From assembly GCA_028551475.1 (NCBI GenBank), contig CM052357.1:1550001-1614000 (forward strand): a stretch of 64,000 nt of DNA. The letters run 5' to 3'. A program made the position numbers and the translations under genes. Below the pieces are notes generated by a model. That model searched no databases. It worked only from the letters and a program-made list of their open reading frames with translations, and was not told the DNA's origin. Below, piece by piece: positions 1 through 11,711 of the stretch; within the stretch, counting starts at the first letter, position 1; each line of letters opens with the position of its first letter. This DNA comes from Casuarina equisetifolia. Lineage: Eukaryota; Streptophyta; Magnoliopsida; Fagales; Casuarinaceae.

Positions 1-548
1 AATGATTCAAACCCATTCCTAACAGCAATAGCATGTATCTTTTCTCCCTCTCTGACTGCCGTCAACTTAGCTACAGCCTTTAGAAGAAACGGGTACGTGT
101 GCGTGTCAGGTTCAATGGAAGAAACACGTATTTGGTGATACAGTTGAACCGCTGGCCTTGGATTCTCACTCTCAGCATAGCCTTTAATCATGTTATTCCA
201 TGTGAAAACATTGGGACCCTGGATTTGTGAAAATATGTGCTGGGCATAAGACATGGGAGCTGAGAGGGACACAACAACAAAGATGAGGTGCTTGCCCATG
301 TCTGGGTCGGATAGTGGGACACCATGTCTTATCGAAAAGGCATGGATTTGCTTCAGTTTCAATCTCGAAGTGGCATGTAACTGCAACAAAGCAATGCATC
401 TCTTCAGAAGAAATGGTGATGGGTTTTCTGAGGAACCTGGTCTCAGAATTGTTAACGACGAGAACTGATTTCTGAGTTTGTGAGACAATATTGGTGCCAG
501 AGAACATAGAAACGGCGACCAGAATACTGAAGGTTGCTTCGAGTGCAT
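1..548 (-). CDS. PPR protein, N-terminal part (cut by window edge)
   Basis: Reading the minus strand from ATG at 548-546 gives an open frame of about 182 codons running off the left edge with no stop. It contains pentatricopeptide-type text such as LKQIHAFSIRHG, GPNVFTWNNMIKGYAES, EPDTHTYPFLLKAVAKL and REGEKIHAIAVRNGF. These are the L/S-type PPR repeats of plant PLS-class proteins, which usually act in organelle RNA editing or processing. The order closely resembles the start of the Arabidopsis At4g21065-type protein, from memory. The first 50 residues are Ser/Leu-rich and could be an organelle transit peptide (inference). Only the start is present, so a C-terminal DYW domain cannot be judged. 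No lesion is seen in the visible part. Confidence 0.85.
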   Translation of the reverse strand, partial: MHSKQPSVFWSPFLCSLAPILSHKLRNQFSSLTILRPGSSENPSPFLLKRCIALLQLHATSRLKLKQIHAFSIRHGVPLSDPDMGKHLIFVVVSLSAPMSYAQHIFSQIQGPNVFTWNNMIKGYAESENPRPAVQLYHQIRVSSIEPDTHTYPFLLKAVAKLTAVREGEKIHAIAVRNGFES

Positions 549-1290
549 CAGATCGTGCTTATGAAAAAGAAGCTCTTCTCGTTGCTATTGCCCTTGTTCT
601 TGACATGGGCCATATGCTCCGACAAATCAGAACTTGACACTTTTATTTGGTTATTCTACCAACATCATCAATCAAATTATGCTAAACACACGATCTATGA
701 GAAAATATCTCCAAAGGAAAACCTCCAAATTCCTAAGGGTTGACGAGAGAAGGAGATATGGAATGATTAGTTGCCATCGACTTATGCTACAACGGATAAA
801 ATCCACTTGAGCTAAATCTAAAATACATGTCTTGTAAAAAACAAAGAGATAAAATGGGAAGTATCCTATAAAAGTGTTAAAGAGTGTTTCATATTGTCAA
901 AATTGTAAAATTCTTCATATATGAATAAGTGTACTCTTCTTCCAACTTTTATTTTTTCACAATTTTTGTAATTTTTGTAATTCTTGTAATGTTGGGATAT
1001 GCTCATATACTTTTGTTCACTAATTTTATTAATACAAATTTATATTTCTACCAAAAAAGAATAAGAGTACTCTTCCTTATAAGCTAGACTTAGAGGAAAA
1101 AAAGAAAAAAGTTTTCTCACATGTTGTAAGTTTGTTCATAATGGTTATGATATGATGTTAGAATGTCTTAGATTATTTACATATTTTTGCATAAGGTTTT
1201 ACATATTAATGTCACAACGCATGAAAAAGGGAAGGAAATGAGGCTAGCAAGTTGAGTTACTTCAATTTTATTGAATTTACAACAAGTGAT
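549..1290. other. AT-rich upstream region of the PPR gene
   Basis: No coding signal on either strand. From about 850 to 1065 it contains an AT-rich stretch ending in a motif of the form TTAATACAAATTTATATTTC followed by A-rich DNA. A similar stretch occurs near 52930-52990, so it is probably dispersed-repeat debris or decayed LTR of the copia relic to its right. Confidence 0.4.
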
Positions 1291-2240
1291 ATTGCATCTT
1301 TCATTAACATTCTCCCTCTAGTTAAAAATTTGAATAAGTCAAAGATTGTATGTTGATAGTACTTTTGTTAGTAGATCTACAAACTAATCCTTTGGTGGAG
1401 TGTGACACATCTCAATAACTCCTTCTTATATGATGTAGTCAATTTTTGATGATGATATCAAAATTTTTAGACAATCCGATGATTCATACTATCTCTCATG
1501 TTGAAATACTCATTGCTATCTATTTTACCTCTAAAAATGATAATGACACAATGGATTACCTCTTTGTCTACCAAGATATTAGTAATTTGCCAAGTTTTAC
1601 AAAACACTTGTAATGGACCTTATTGTCATGGGGACAAGTGCAATAATTGGAGTCGCAAAAGTATGTTATTTCACCTTAAGGGAGGAAGGGAACATAAGGA
1701 AAGTCCAAGACAGCTTTTCATATACATGATCATCTTCATGGTTATCTTTATGTAAGACTACTTAAAAACATGTATGAATTGACTAAGAAACTATATTGAA
1801 CAACAAATATCAAGCTTTGGCAAGGTCAAGGTATCACTCTTCCAAGTAATATTTGATACACTAAGATATTTTCAAACAATGAATCATAACATTTCTTCTT
1901 TAGGTTAGCATCATATTCAATAATTGTTCATTTCTTTTTATGTTTTATAGGAATTAGCATAGGCTTAGATCATAACAATCCTACCTTTGAGATGAGCTCT
2001 AAAAGATATTTGTCTTGACTAAAGTAAATTTTTTTCAAAAAATAAGCAATCTTAATGTCAAAAAAGGAATTAGACTATCTCAAATCCTTCATGGAAAAGT
2101 TAGAATGGATAGAGTATTTCAAATCTAAAATTGTAGCCTCATTGTTCATTGTAATCACAATATCATTAACATAAATAAATAAGGCAAAAAATGAATTCCC
2201 TTATAACTTTACAAAGAGGTAGAACTAATAGAAGCCATGT
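1290..2240 (-). mobile_element. Degenerate Ty1/copia fragment (RT to polyprotein end, part LTR)
   Basis: Translated on the minus strand with frame changes, 2020-2200 gives YVNDIVITMNNEAT and then HSNFSMKDLR and YFSQDKYLLELI, which match the copia reverse transcriptase block around YVDD. About 1320-1440 gives TPPKDQFVDLLTKVLS, the usual last conserved block of copia polyproteins (xTxEQxADxxTK). Just beyond it, near 1305-1315, a GAGGGAGAA purine tract precedes TGTTAATG, which fits a PPT and LTR start on this strand. Many stops and shifts show it is long dead. It is a different family and the opposite orientation from the intact copia element at 2972-8908. Boundaries are approximate. Confidence 0.6.
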
Positions 2241-2509
2241 GTAATAATAACCTTTAATATGTCTAGTATGTAATAAAAGCCTTTAATATAGTATCAAAAT
2301 TAATCATGTAATTCTCATATGGCAACTTCTTATACAAGAAAAATAATGAATAAAATATTCAATAAAGTATAACATATGATTATAAGATGACAAATATTTC
2401 ACCATCCATTCTTGAAAATATTTCATTTTTCATTAACAATTAATAAATTACCTTTCTCTTTAAAAGGCTATCTTATGTAGGTTTTTGTTATGGCTATATT
2501 ATCATGCAA

Positions 2510-2830
2510 GGAAGAAATTGTTATAGTATGGGTTATGGTGCATTGATTGGCCGTTAAGGGTCTACAAATCCATACCTAGACAAATCTTATCTTACGTTTG
2601 TAAATGCCTATTATAAAGCTATGAGTTTAATGAAAACACAAAAAGCAAATTATCAATAAATTATCCCAAATTCTCTGATCCTTCTGTTTTGACAATAGAT
2701 ATGGAGTTCAAAGGCCTAAATGATCCAAGTGTTCTCCAGGTACAATCCAAACAACCATCCCGATGGTGCCATTTGGCTCATGATGTGTGCTCACAGAAAC
2801 ATGAAGTAACAATGGGATCACCATAGTAGG
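2510..2830 (+). repeat. Left copy of a diverged direct repeat flanking the copia element
   Basis: Segments around 2520-2575 (GTATGGGTTATGGTGCATTG..GGCCGTTAAGGGTC) and 2700-2810 (GGAGTTCAAAGGCC..CCATTTGGCTCATGATG) recur in the same order at about 9384-9615, with many substitutions and indels. The copia element sits between the two copies. The rest of 2240-2966 shows no gene. Confidence 0.55.
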
Positions 2831-2966
2831 GTTGGGTTGACCTAAGTTGCTGCCTGGCCGAAATGGAGGAAAGGCTAGTAGGGCTCCTAAAAGCTTGGCA
2901 AGATGACTTCTAAACACAACTAATTGGCATTCACCTAGCTTAGCACTATTCCTTTCTTTGGAATGG

Positions 2967-2971
2967 CTAAG
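2967..2971. repeat. Target site duplication CTAAG (left)
   Basis: CTAAG lies directly before the 5' LTR (TGTTAGG) and recurs at 8909-8913 directly after the 3' LTR end (TAACA). A 5-bp target duplication is typical of copia integration and defines the element ends exactly. Confidence 0.9.
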
Positions 2972-3357
2972 TGTTAGGTTTGGAGTAAATTAGTAAGGGT
3001 AATTATGAAACTACCATATTTGTATTGTGGGTAGTTTATATGGGTTTCCCAGTCTTATTCTATTTAGGTCTCCTAGTCCTATTCTATTTGGGTTTCCTTA
3101 GTACTTGTATAAAAGGAAACCTTATGGGGAAACCTAGGGATGAGGTTGAGAGAGATTGAAAAAAAACAGAGGTTTTCTGTAAGCACTGTAAGCCCTCCTC
3201 ATCATAGTGAAGAATTGTTCCTTAGGCCGGGGACGTAGGGATTATCCCAAACCTCGTAATTTCCGTGTGTTCTTTACTTGACTAATATTCTATTTGTGTG
3301 TGCGGTGAGATCCTGAGAGATTCCGTGAGTTTAGATTCACGGGTTTGTTTTCTAACA
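2972..3357 (+). repeat. 5' LTR of copia element
   Basis: A 386-bp LTR beginning TGTTAGG and ending CTAACA. It contains a TATA-like TATAAAAGG at about 3107. By-eye alignment with the 3' LTR shows about ten substitutions and one 1-bp A-run indel, roughly 97% identity. That suggests insertion on the order of one to two million years ago under commonly used plant substitution rates (inference). Confidence 0.93.
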
Positions 3358-3360
3358 AAC

Positions 3361-3373
3361 TGGTATTGGTGCC
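3361..3373 (+). promoter_or_regulatory. Copia primer binding site (initiator tRNA-Met-like)
   Basis: TGGTATTGGTGCC lies 3 bases after the 5' LTR. The usual plant copia PBS, complementary to the 3' end of initiator tRNA-Met, is TGGTATCAGAGCC. This copy differs at three internal positions, so it is either mutated or uses a variant primer. Confidence 0.65.
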
Positions 3374-3835
3374 TAGGTTCCTAAATTAGGGCCAAGGCTC
3401 GTTCTTTGTCAAGCAGTTAGCGGAAGAACGATTGTTTTGGTGTGTATTTAGCACACTGCACACAAGAGGGAAGCTGTCAACAAAGGCTTTATTCAAAGAA
3501 GCCTTTTATCGAACACTTGGTGTGTAATGCACGAAGGAAGAAGCTAAAATCGACGTTTGAGGTACGGATTTTCTTCTCTAGCCTTCGTTTGTGTGATTTC
3601 CGACCTCTTTGTGGTCGGAAAATCGATTGGAGTGCTGCGGGTTGTGTTGAACTCGTGAGCCTGAAAAGGGGATTTGCGATTCCTCTTTCGTTTGAGCGTT
3701 TTGTGGAGCGATTTTGAGTTCTATAGACTCGTTGGAAGCCGATCTATTGATTGGTGTTCTTATTCCGTCAGAAATCGCTTTGGAACGGCGGTAATCGGAG
3801 GAGAAACGCAGCTGCAGCAGCAAAAATGGGTTCTG

Positions 3836-4216
3836 TTGACCCAATTTTGACCTAGAGTTGACCCAGTCAAAGTTTGACCCGTTGACCCGGTCAAACTTTG
3901 ACCCGTTGACCGTTGACCATTGACTAGATCCGAAGACCCGGCCCAGCCCAGATCCAGACCCGATTCGTCAACCCGGTCCAGCTGTCCGTTGACCGTTGAC
4001 CGAGCGATCGTTGACTTTGACTGTTGACCGTTGACCGATTGAGCGTTGACTTTGACCCGTTGACTGTTGACTGTATCCGAAGACCCGGCCCAGCCCAAAT
4101 CCAGACCCGATTCGTCAACCCGGTCCAACTGTCCGTTGACCGTTGACCGAGCGATCGTTGACTTTGACTGTTGACCGATTGAGCGTTGACTTTGACCGTT
4201 GACCGTTGACTTTGAC
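3836..4216 (+). repeat. TTGAC-rich (W-box-like) array with 147-bp tandem duplication in copia leader
   Basis: About 380 bp in the untranslated leader between PBS and gag hold about 29 TTGAC pentamers on the plus strand and 4 on the minus strand, counted by eye. Many are in GTTGACCGTTGACC strings. TTGAC is the core of the WRKY-binding W-box (TTGACC/T). A 147-bp unit starting ATCCGAAGACC at 3928 repeats at 4075, with the second copy slightly shortened. Long ORFs on the minus strand here are by-products of the repeat. Confidence 0.9.
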
Positions 4217-4419
4217 CGAATAGAATTTTCAAGTGATTTCTGTGCCAATTTTGCAGTATTTTTATGGTATTTTTTGGGAGATATTTGACTAATTTTGGGC
4301 ATAATTAGAGGGGTATTTTGGTCAATTTGGTTGGCATTTGTTGAGGGGTATTTTGGTAATTTTGTACTTTTGATTCCTATTTGAGGGGGAAGTCAAAGGG
4401 GAGTTTATTTTTTGTTGTG

Positions 4420-7400
4420 ATGGATGATATGAATACTTCTGGTAAAGGTATGACCATGTTAAATTCATCTAATTTCCAAACTTGGAAGCCGTGGATGGAA
4501 GATTACTTGATTAGTAGAGATTTGTATGATGCTGTGGAAGGAGATTCTGCTAGGCCTAAGAAGCTGACTGATAAAGAATGGGAGAAGTTGAATAAGAAAA
4601 TTATCTCTCAAATTAGACAATTTGTTGAGGACAGTATCTATCACCATATTGCGCATGAGACTAAAGCTAGTGAGTTATAGAAGAAGCTTGAGGCTCTCTA
4701 TGAACGCAAGACTCCTCAGAATAAGGTTTCCCTACTTAAGAGGTTAATTAACTTAAAGTACAAGGTAGGACGGCCGATGACAGAGTTCTTGAGTGAGTTT
4801 AAGTCTTTGGTGAATCAGTTAGCAACGATAAAGATTGTTCTGGAAGATGAACTGCAAGCAATGTTATTGTTAAGTAACTTACCTGATAGCTGGCAGACAT
4901 TGGTAGTCATTCTCACAAACTCAGCTCCGGGCGGCATTCTGAGTATGAAGTCAGTCCATGAAGGTTTGCTTAATGAAGAAACCAGAATAATTGAGCAAGG
5001 AGCACATGGACATACAGAAGTATTAGTTACAGAAAGGAGGGGCAGAAACAGATATGTAGACAGAAATAGAGACAGAAGCAAGAGTAGAGGTAGAAGCAAG
5101 AGTAGAGCACCAAATTCTGATAGATCACATGGAATCTCACGTTCGAGGAAAGATGTCAAGTGTTATCATTGTGGTAAGTCTGGCCATTATAAGAGAGACT
5201 GCAGAATACTCAAGAGAGAAGAATCAAGGAATGGAGAAAAGGAAGTTGAAAAAGATACAGTGGTAACTACATCTAGTATTGGGGATATTATGATCTTTTG
5301 TGATTCTCAGATCAACATCTCATGTCAGGTTTCGTCTTGGATTGTTGACACAGGTGCCTCTTTTCATGTTACCCCATATGAAAGGTTCTTCACATCTTAT
5401 TCAGGTGGTGATTTTGGGTGTGTTAGCTTGGGAAATAATGCACAGGCAAAGATAGTTGGCATTGGAGATGTAGTCTTGGAGACTAGTGTTGGATGTAAGC
5501 TAGTTCTGAAGAATGTCAGACATGTCCCTGAGATTTGTTTCAACTTGATCTCTACTGGTGTCCTTGATGATGAGGGATATGATAACTACTTTGGTGGCGG
5601 TAAATGGAAACTTAGTAGAGGTTCTCTTGTACTTGCAAAAGGACAGAAGGTCAGTACTCTCTATAAGACTGAAGCTAGTATTCAGAAAAACAAGGTAAAT
5701 GTGGTGGAAGATAATCACATGGAGTTATGGCACAAGCGACTTGGACATTTCAGTGAAAAGGGACTTCAGCATTTGATAAAGAACAAAATCATATCAGGAG
5801 TCAATGGTGCTAATTTGCAGTTGAAGCCTTGTGATCATTGCTTAGCTGGAAAGCAACGTAGAGTCTCATTTCGGAGAAGACCCCCGTCTAGAAGAAAACA
5901 TGTTCTTGATTTGATTCATTCAGATGTGTGTATGTTGAAGGTGAAAACTCTTGGTGGCGCTATGTATTTTGTTACCTTCATTGATGATCATTCTAGAAAG
6001 GTATGGGCTTATGCACTGAAGACTAAGGATCAGGTTTTAGAGGTCTTGAAACAGTTTCATGCTATGGTTGAGAGAGCAACTGGAAGGAAACTGAAGTGCG
6101 TCCGTGCAGATAATGGAGGTGAATACAGAGGGCCGTTTGAAGAATATTGTAAAACTCAGGGTATCAGGCTTGAGAAGACAGTTCCTAAAACTCCAGAACA
6201 TAATGGGGTTGCAGAATGGATGAACAGAACTATAGTTGAGAGGATCAAGTGTATGCTTTCACATTCTAGATTATCTCAGTCATTTTGAGGTGAAGCTATG
6301 TGTACTGCAGTAGATCTTATTAACTTGTCTCCTTCAGTTCCATTAGAAGGTGATCTACCTGAGAGAGTATGGACTGGTAAGGAGGTTTCTTTCAAGCACT
6401 TGAGAGTATTTGGCTGCAGGGTGTCTGTTCACATTCCTAAGGACGAGAGGAACAAGCTTGATGATAAAGCTCGAGATTGCATCTTCTTGGGCTATGGACA
6501 TGATGCTTTTGGATACAGATTGTGGGATCCAACTGCAAAGAAACTAATTAGAAGCAGAGATGTTATTTTCTTTGAAGATCAGACTATTGAAGATTTTAAG
6601 AAGATTGAAAAGCCAAGAGTTGTTAATGAAAGTCTTAAGGATATAATCCTACCTTCTTCTTCCCCAGTAAGTGCACATGAAGGGGGAACTACACAGGAAG
6701 AGCCACTTGAGGATGTAGCAAGTGAAGAAGTTCCTGAAACTCCAGTTGTTGAAGAATCTGAAGGACATGTTGATAATCATTCAGTTGAGCCATCAACCCA
6801 GCCCCTAGTGAGAAGATCTAGTAGAGAGCGTCAAACTTCGATGAAATATCCACCACATGAGTACTTGATGCTAACTGATGGGGGAGAACTGCAATGCTAT
6901 GAGGAAGCTAATGAATGTGAGCACAAGAAAGAGTGGAAGAAAGCTATGCGAGAGGAGATGAATTCCTTGTGGGAAAACCACACTTATGATCTTGTGTCGT
7001 TACCTAAGGGTAGGAGAGCACTTAAAAATAAGTGGGTGTACAAGTTGAAGTCAGAAGAGAATAATCCACTACCAAGGTACAAGGCGCGGTTAGTTGTGAA
7101 GGGTTATGGTCAGAAGAAAGGTATTGACTTTGAGGAGATTTTCTCTCCTGTGGTGAGGATGTCTTCAATCAGAGTTATTCTTGGTTTGGCTGCTACACTA
7201 AACTTGGAGGTAGAACAACTTGATGTGAAGACTGCATTCCTTCATGGAGACTTGGAGGAAGAGATTTATATGGAGCAACCTGAGGGCTTCATAGAGAAGG
7301 GCAAGGAGAATCTTGTATGTCGACTGAAGAAAAGCTTGTATGGTCTAAAACAAGCACCTCGTCAATGGTACAAGAAGTTTGAGTCATCCATGTTACAGCA

Positions 7401-8444
7401 CGGTTATAACAAGACCAGCTCAGATCATTGTGTGTTTGTGAAGCACTTTCTAGGTGGTGATTTTGTCATCCTACTCCTATATGTTGATGATATGTTGATT
7501 GTTGGCCAGGACATTAAGAAGATTGCTGAGCTGAAGAAGGATTTAGGCAAGTCTTTTGTGATGAAAGATTTGGGACCGGTAAAGCGAATCCTTGGTATGG
7601 AAGTTAAACGTGACAGAGAACATGGAAAGTTATGGCTATCTCAGGAGAAATATATAGAGAAGATACTTCAGAGATTTGACATGGACAAGGCAAAAGTAGT
7701 AAGTACTCCATTTGCAAGCCATTTCAAGCTGAGTAAAGAGCAGAAGCCTGAAAGTAAGAGTGATGTTGAATATATGAAGAAAACACCTTACGCATCTGCG
7801 GTTGGTAGCTTGATGTATGCAGCAGTAAGCACTAGACCAGATATTGCTCATGCAGTTGGAGTAGTTAGTCGTTTTCTTTCAGATCCTGGTAAAATGCATT
7901 GGGAAGCTATGAAGTGGATACTCAGGTACCTTAAAGGAACTCTTAAGTTGTGTTTGTGTTTTGGTAATGATGAGCCTGTATTGGTTGGATACACAAATGC
8001 AGATATGGCTGGTGACCATGATGGAAGGAGATCTACAACAGGGTACATGCTCACCTTCACAGGGGGAGCAGTTTCATGGCAGTTTAGGCTACAAGATTGT
8101 GTTGCTTTGTCTACAACAGAAGCAGAGTATATAGCAATCACTGAGGGTGGAAAAGAAGTTCTATGGATGAAGACGTTTCTTCAAGAACTTGGTATAAAAC
8201 AAGGGATGGTTATCCTTTATAGCGACAACCAAAGCTCCATCCGCCTCAGTAAGAACACGTCATCTCATCAAGGTCTAAGCACATTGATGTCAGATATCAT
8301 TGGATTAGAGATGTATTAGAATCCAAGCAGTTAGATCTTGTGAAGATTCACACTGATGATAATGGAGCAGACATGTTGACGAAGCCGCTGACAAAAGACA
8401 AGCTAGAGACTTGTCAGCGGGTTGTTGGAATGGACTCCAAGTAG
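4420..8444 (+). pseudogene. Copia gag-pol polyprotein (two stops, one frameshift)
   Basis: The gag start is ATG at 4420 (MDDMNTSGKG). GAG runs to about 5150. A zinc knuckle CYHCGKSGHYKRDC (CX2CX4HX4C) is at 5161-5202. The protease motif IVDTGAS is near 5341. The integrase HHCC region is at about 5731-5840 and its core has DDHSRKVW, RADNGGEY and PEHNGVAE. Reverse transcriptase has KTAFLHGDL and YVDD (about 7480-7495). RNase H extends to about 8250. In-frame stops occur at 4678-4680 (TAG) and 6286-6288 (TGA). Both sit where the family has Trp, so each is one G-to-A change from TGG. Near 8268-8270 one base is missing, after which the C-terminal tail continues in another frame to TAG at 8442-8444. 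Confidence 0.9.
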
Positions 8445-8504
8445 AGTCAAGTCTAAGGAGCAATGTTCTTTCTCTTATGGTGCAGGGATGTTGCACTAAT
8501 GTTA

Positions 8505-8521
8505 CTCCAAAAAGGAGAAAT
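8505..8521 (+). promoter_or_regulatory. Copia polypurine tract
   Basis: The purine run AAAAAGGAGAAAT lies directly before the 3' LTR start at 8522, in the position of the plus-strand primer. Confidence 0.75.
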
Positions 8522-8908
8522 TGTTAGGTTTGGAGTAAATTAGTAAGGGTAATTATGTAACTACCATATTTGTATTGTGGGTAGTTTATATGGGTTTCCC
8601 AGTCTTATTCTATTTAGGTCTCCTAGTCCTATTCTATTTGGGTTTCCTTGGTACTTGTATAAAAGGAAACCTTATGGGGAAACCTAGGGATGAGTTTGAG
8701 AGAGATTGAAAAAAAAATAGAGGTTTTCTGTAAGCACTGTAAGCCCTCCTCATCATAGTGAAGAATTGCTCCTTAGGCCGGGGACGTAGGGATTATCCCG
8801 AACCTCGTAATTTCCATGTGTTCTTTACTTGACTAATATTCTCTTTATGTGTGCGGTGAGATCCTGAGAGATTCCGTGAGTTTAGATTCACGAGTTTGTT
8901 TTCTAACA
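8522..8908 (+). repeat. 3' LTR of copia element
   Basis: A 387-bp LTR, TGTTAGG to CTAACA, followed by the right target duplication CTAAG at 8909-8913. About ten substitutions and one homopolymer indel separate it from the 5' LTR. Confidence 0.93.
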
Positions 8909-8913
8909 CTAAG

Positions 8914-10177
8914 TTAGCATGAGTCTCGTTTACAAGATGAAAGAAAAGAAATGTAAAAAGGAAGAAGGCGAAGACTTTATGGAAAAGAATTTGTATTGCA
9001 CACAAAGACAGTACAAGACTTACAGCTTTCTCTATATACTCTGTCTGTAAGAAGGGACCACACCAATTTAAAACATCTCATAAGTAACCCTTAGAAAGTT
9101 TTAGATAGAAGCCTTCCAAATTTTATTAAAATTTTCATTAGTTAGGAGTAATTTAAACTTCTCTAGAAGCTTCTAGCCGTGTCTCACAACGGTCTCCTAG
9201 CCTCTCTCAAGTTCAAATAGAGAAGGCAAAGGAGGCTCAATGGCCTTCCACTCCCTTTGGCCGGCCGAAGCCAAGCCGACAAAGGCGGAGGACAAGCACC
9301 CTATGTTCACCGCTTTCCCTCCAAGAAGCGTGCAAACCGGAAAGCAACAGCCTAAAAAACGACCATCCGTTTCACGCAATTAAGATATTGTAATAGTGTG
9401 GATTATGGTGCGTTGAATGGCCATTAAGGGTCGGCAAAAACCATAAAAGGTTGTAAGTTCAATGCAAAGGAAATCTCCCAAATGTCTCTTATCCTTCCAT
9501 CTCGAGGGAAAAAATAGGAGTTCAAGGCTCCAAATAATCTAAATTTTCTCCCATATAATCCAACCCATTTCGGTGCTACCATTTTGGCCCATGATGCGTG
9601 CTCGGCAAAACATGCACATAACATCCTTCAACCTCCTCCACCTGGCTTTTGACGTTCATTAGCACATCCATGGAATAGAAAACAATAGTTGTTGGAATGT
9701 GAAAATCTCACGTTGCTTAAAATATTCAATGAAATCTTTTTATATATGAACAAATTTTTCTTCCCTTAGGTAAGTTTGAAAAAGGAAATTGATATTTTAA
9801 TATAATGTTAAAAATCGCCATTCATGTCAATAAGATAATGTGAAAACCCTCATTTTTCATCTAGTTTTATAATCCAATTCTAAAAGGGAAGTAAATCTTT
9901 AAGAATAATAAGTTCAAGTTATAGCGAAAATGAGTATGCAGTAGAAGGCCGCAACTTCTTACGGCCCCAAAAGAACACTTCCACAAATTTACAGCAAAAG
10001 AAGCACCAGTTTCTACAAAATTTTAATTATGAATTTTCACAATCAATGCTTATTGGCAGAGTTCATGGAGGAAGTGACTATAAGTACAAGAAGCGTGGCA
10101 GTAGCCCGCTTATATACCTCCCGAGGTAACTGCACTCGAATGAATACACCAATAAAGAAGATAGAAGATTGGGAACA
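8914..10177. repeat. BAG 3' flank with right copy of the diverged direct repeat
   Basis: About 9384-9615 repeats the left-flank sequence (2510-2830) in the same orientation. After removing the copia element and one TSD copy, the two lie about 0.92 kb apart. So the copia insertion split an older tandem repeat or decayed element. 9180-9380 is GC-richer but gives no recognisable protein. The rest is AT-rich without genes. Confidence 0.5.
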
Positions 10178-11676
10178 TCAATCAAAAAATTCCCATTGGG
10201 CGGTGGTCGGCGGGGGATCAAAGGTCTCCCACTTGGTCGTGACGACAACAGGCTTTACTCTTGCATTTGATATCTGCAGAGCATCAAGTGCTTCAACGCA
10301 CTTCTGCACTTTCCTCCCCTGCAAGATCAACGCCATGAAAATCTCATTTTTGATACCAATTACTGGAAGATAAATATGAGCATGTTCCATACATACACTG
10401 ATGGAGATAAAAGTCCCACGTTAAATAATATGATCATTGTCAGTGTCAAATATAAAAAAAATATTTTCTTCATTTGCAAGTTTGTTTTTGAATCAAATTT
10501 TAGATTTATTTCTAACTTATACAAACAAAGAAGCATAAAGAATATTAAAGAAAACTTAACATAATTTGTATGTCCACATAACAATAACTCACTCTTCACA
10601 ATTTTAGGCTTTAAGATATCTTCTGTTGAGATTATCACCTATTTAAATTATCTCAAACATTAAAAATTATTGTCTTTTTTTTTTAAAAAAAAAAAAAGAC
10701 AGTACAGGAGATTAACTATTCACCCAACAACTATCCATTCTTGGGAAACACTCTCGGCTTATTGAAAGTGTAAGTTGGAGGTTCAAAATGCCCTAACTTA
10801 TGAGTCCAACATGATAGATTTTTTTTCCCTCCTAATAAATCAAAAAATACCACAAAAAAAACAACAATCTATTTTTCACAATTTTTAAGATTTTATATCC
10901 CCTCTCTTTGAGATTCTTAAACACTTAAATACCCTTTTCACCAAAAACCTTCACCTTTCTAGTCTTTATACTTACTGTTACATATGAAAATGACCTTTAA
11001 ACCCTTATCAGGCAAAGCAACATGACATGTAGCAAGCCCAAGGTGAGCCACAAGGTCTAGGAGAAATTCTTTTTTTCTGAACAGTTCTCTGTGAACGAAA
11101 AGCGCACTTCGGTTGTCTTTTCACAAAGGAAAACGTACGAAAAGACAAACCAGAGAATCAACAGGTAAGATAATTGTTCTCTTGTCACGGACAAGGACAA
11201 GAAAAGAGAAATATAATAAGGTCATTACCTGCAAATCCTTCTGGGCATTGACATCTCCTTCTGCAGGGGTACTATCTATCTTGATGGCTAGTCTCATAAG
11301 CATCTCAATCAGTGTCGTGATCTGAACTTCCGGTACCTTAACCCCATCTGCTATAGACTTTTCCATGGTAGATACCTGTAGGCATAGGCCAAAAAAGTAA
11401 AAAGGTTAGATATTCTAAAGGAGGTGCTAAGTGATTAAATTATAGGTTCCTCTAACCAAGCCAAAAGTACAAGAATATTTACCTAAAAACCTACAACACT
11501 AGTCCCAATTAGCTCAACTTCTACCCCACCTACTATCTTCTTTAAAATTAATTTACGATATATCATATTTATATATAAGAAGACATAGTCTGATTCAATT
11601 ATAAGTAAATATTGTTTAAACTTCTTAATTTAACATTCATGCATGAGAATTTGATATGTATGTTAAAATAAATATA

Positions 11677-11711
<35 letters not shown>

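Larger units (their letters stand above)
2972..8908 (+). mobile_element. Ty1/copia LTR retrotransposon, non-autonomous by mutation
   Basis: Complete element of 5937 bp with two LTRs, a primer-binding-site-like sequence, one gag-pol frame, a purine tract and a CTAAG target duplication. Domain order is GAG, zinc knuckle, protease, integrase, reverse transcriptase, RNase H, which is the copia order. RT text resembles the Tork/TNT1 group (family knowledge, not tested). Coding capacity is broken at three places: TAG at 4678-4680, TGA at 6286-6288, and a one-base loss near 8268-8270. It cannot make a full polyprotein by itself but could be mobilised in trans. Confidence 0.93.

Noticed and set aside
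3760..4302. Long minus-strand ORFs (180 and 102 codons) with SQRSLGQRSTVNGQ-like repeats
   Set aside because: They are translations of the TTGACC-type tandem repeat in the copia leader. The repeat keeps several frames open, and no known protein matches.
11681..11710. TA run as a regulatory element
   Set aside because: Ordinary intronic microsatellite; similar TA run at about 50205-50232.
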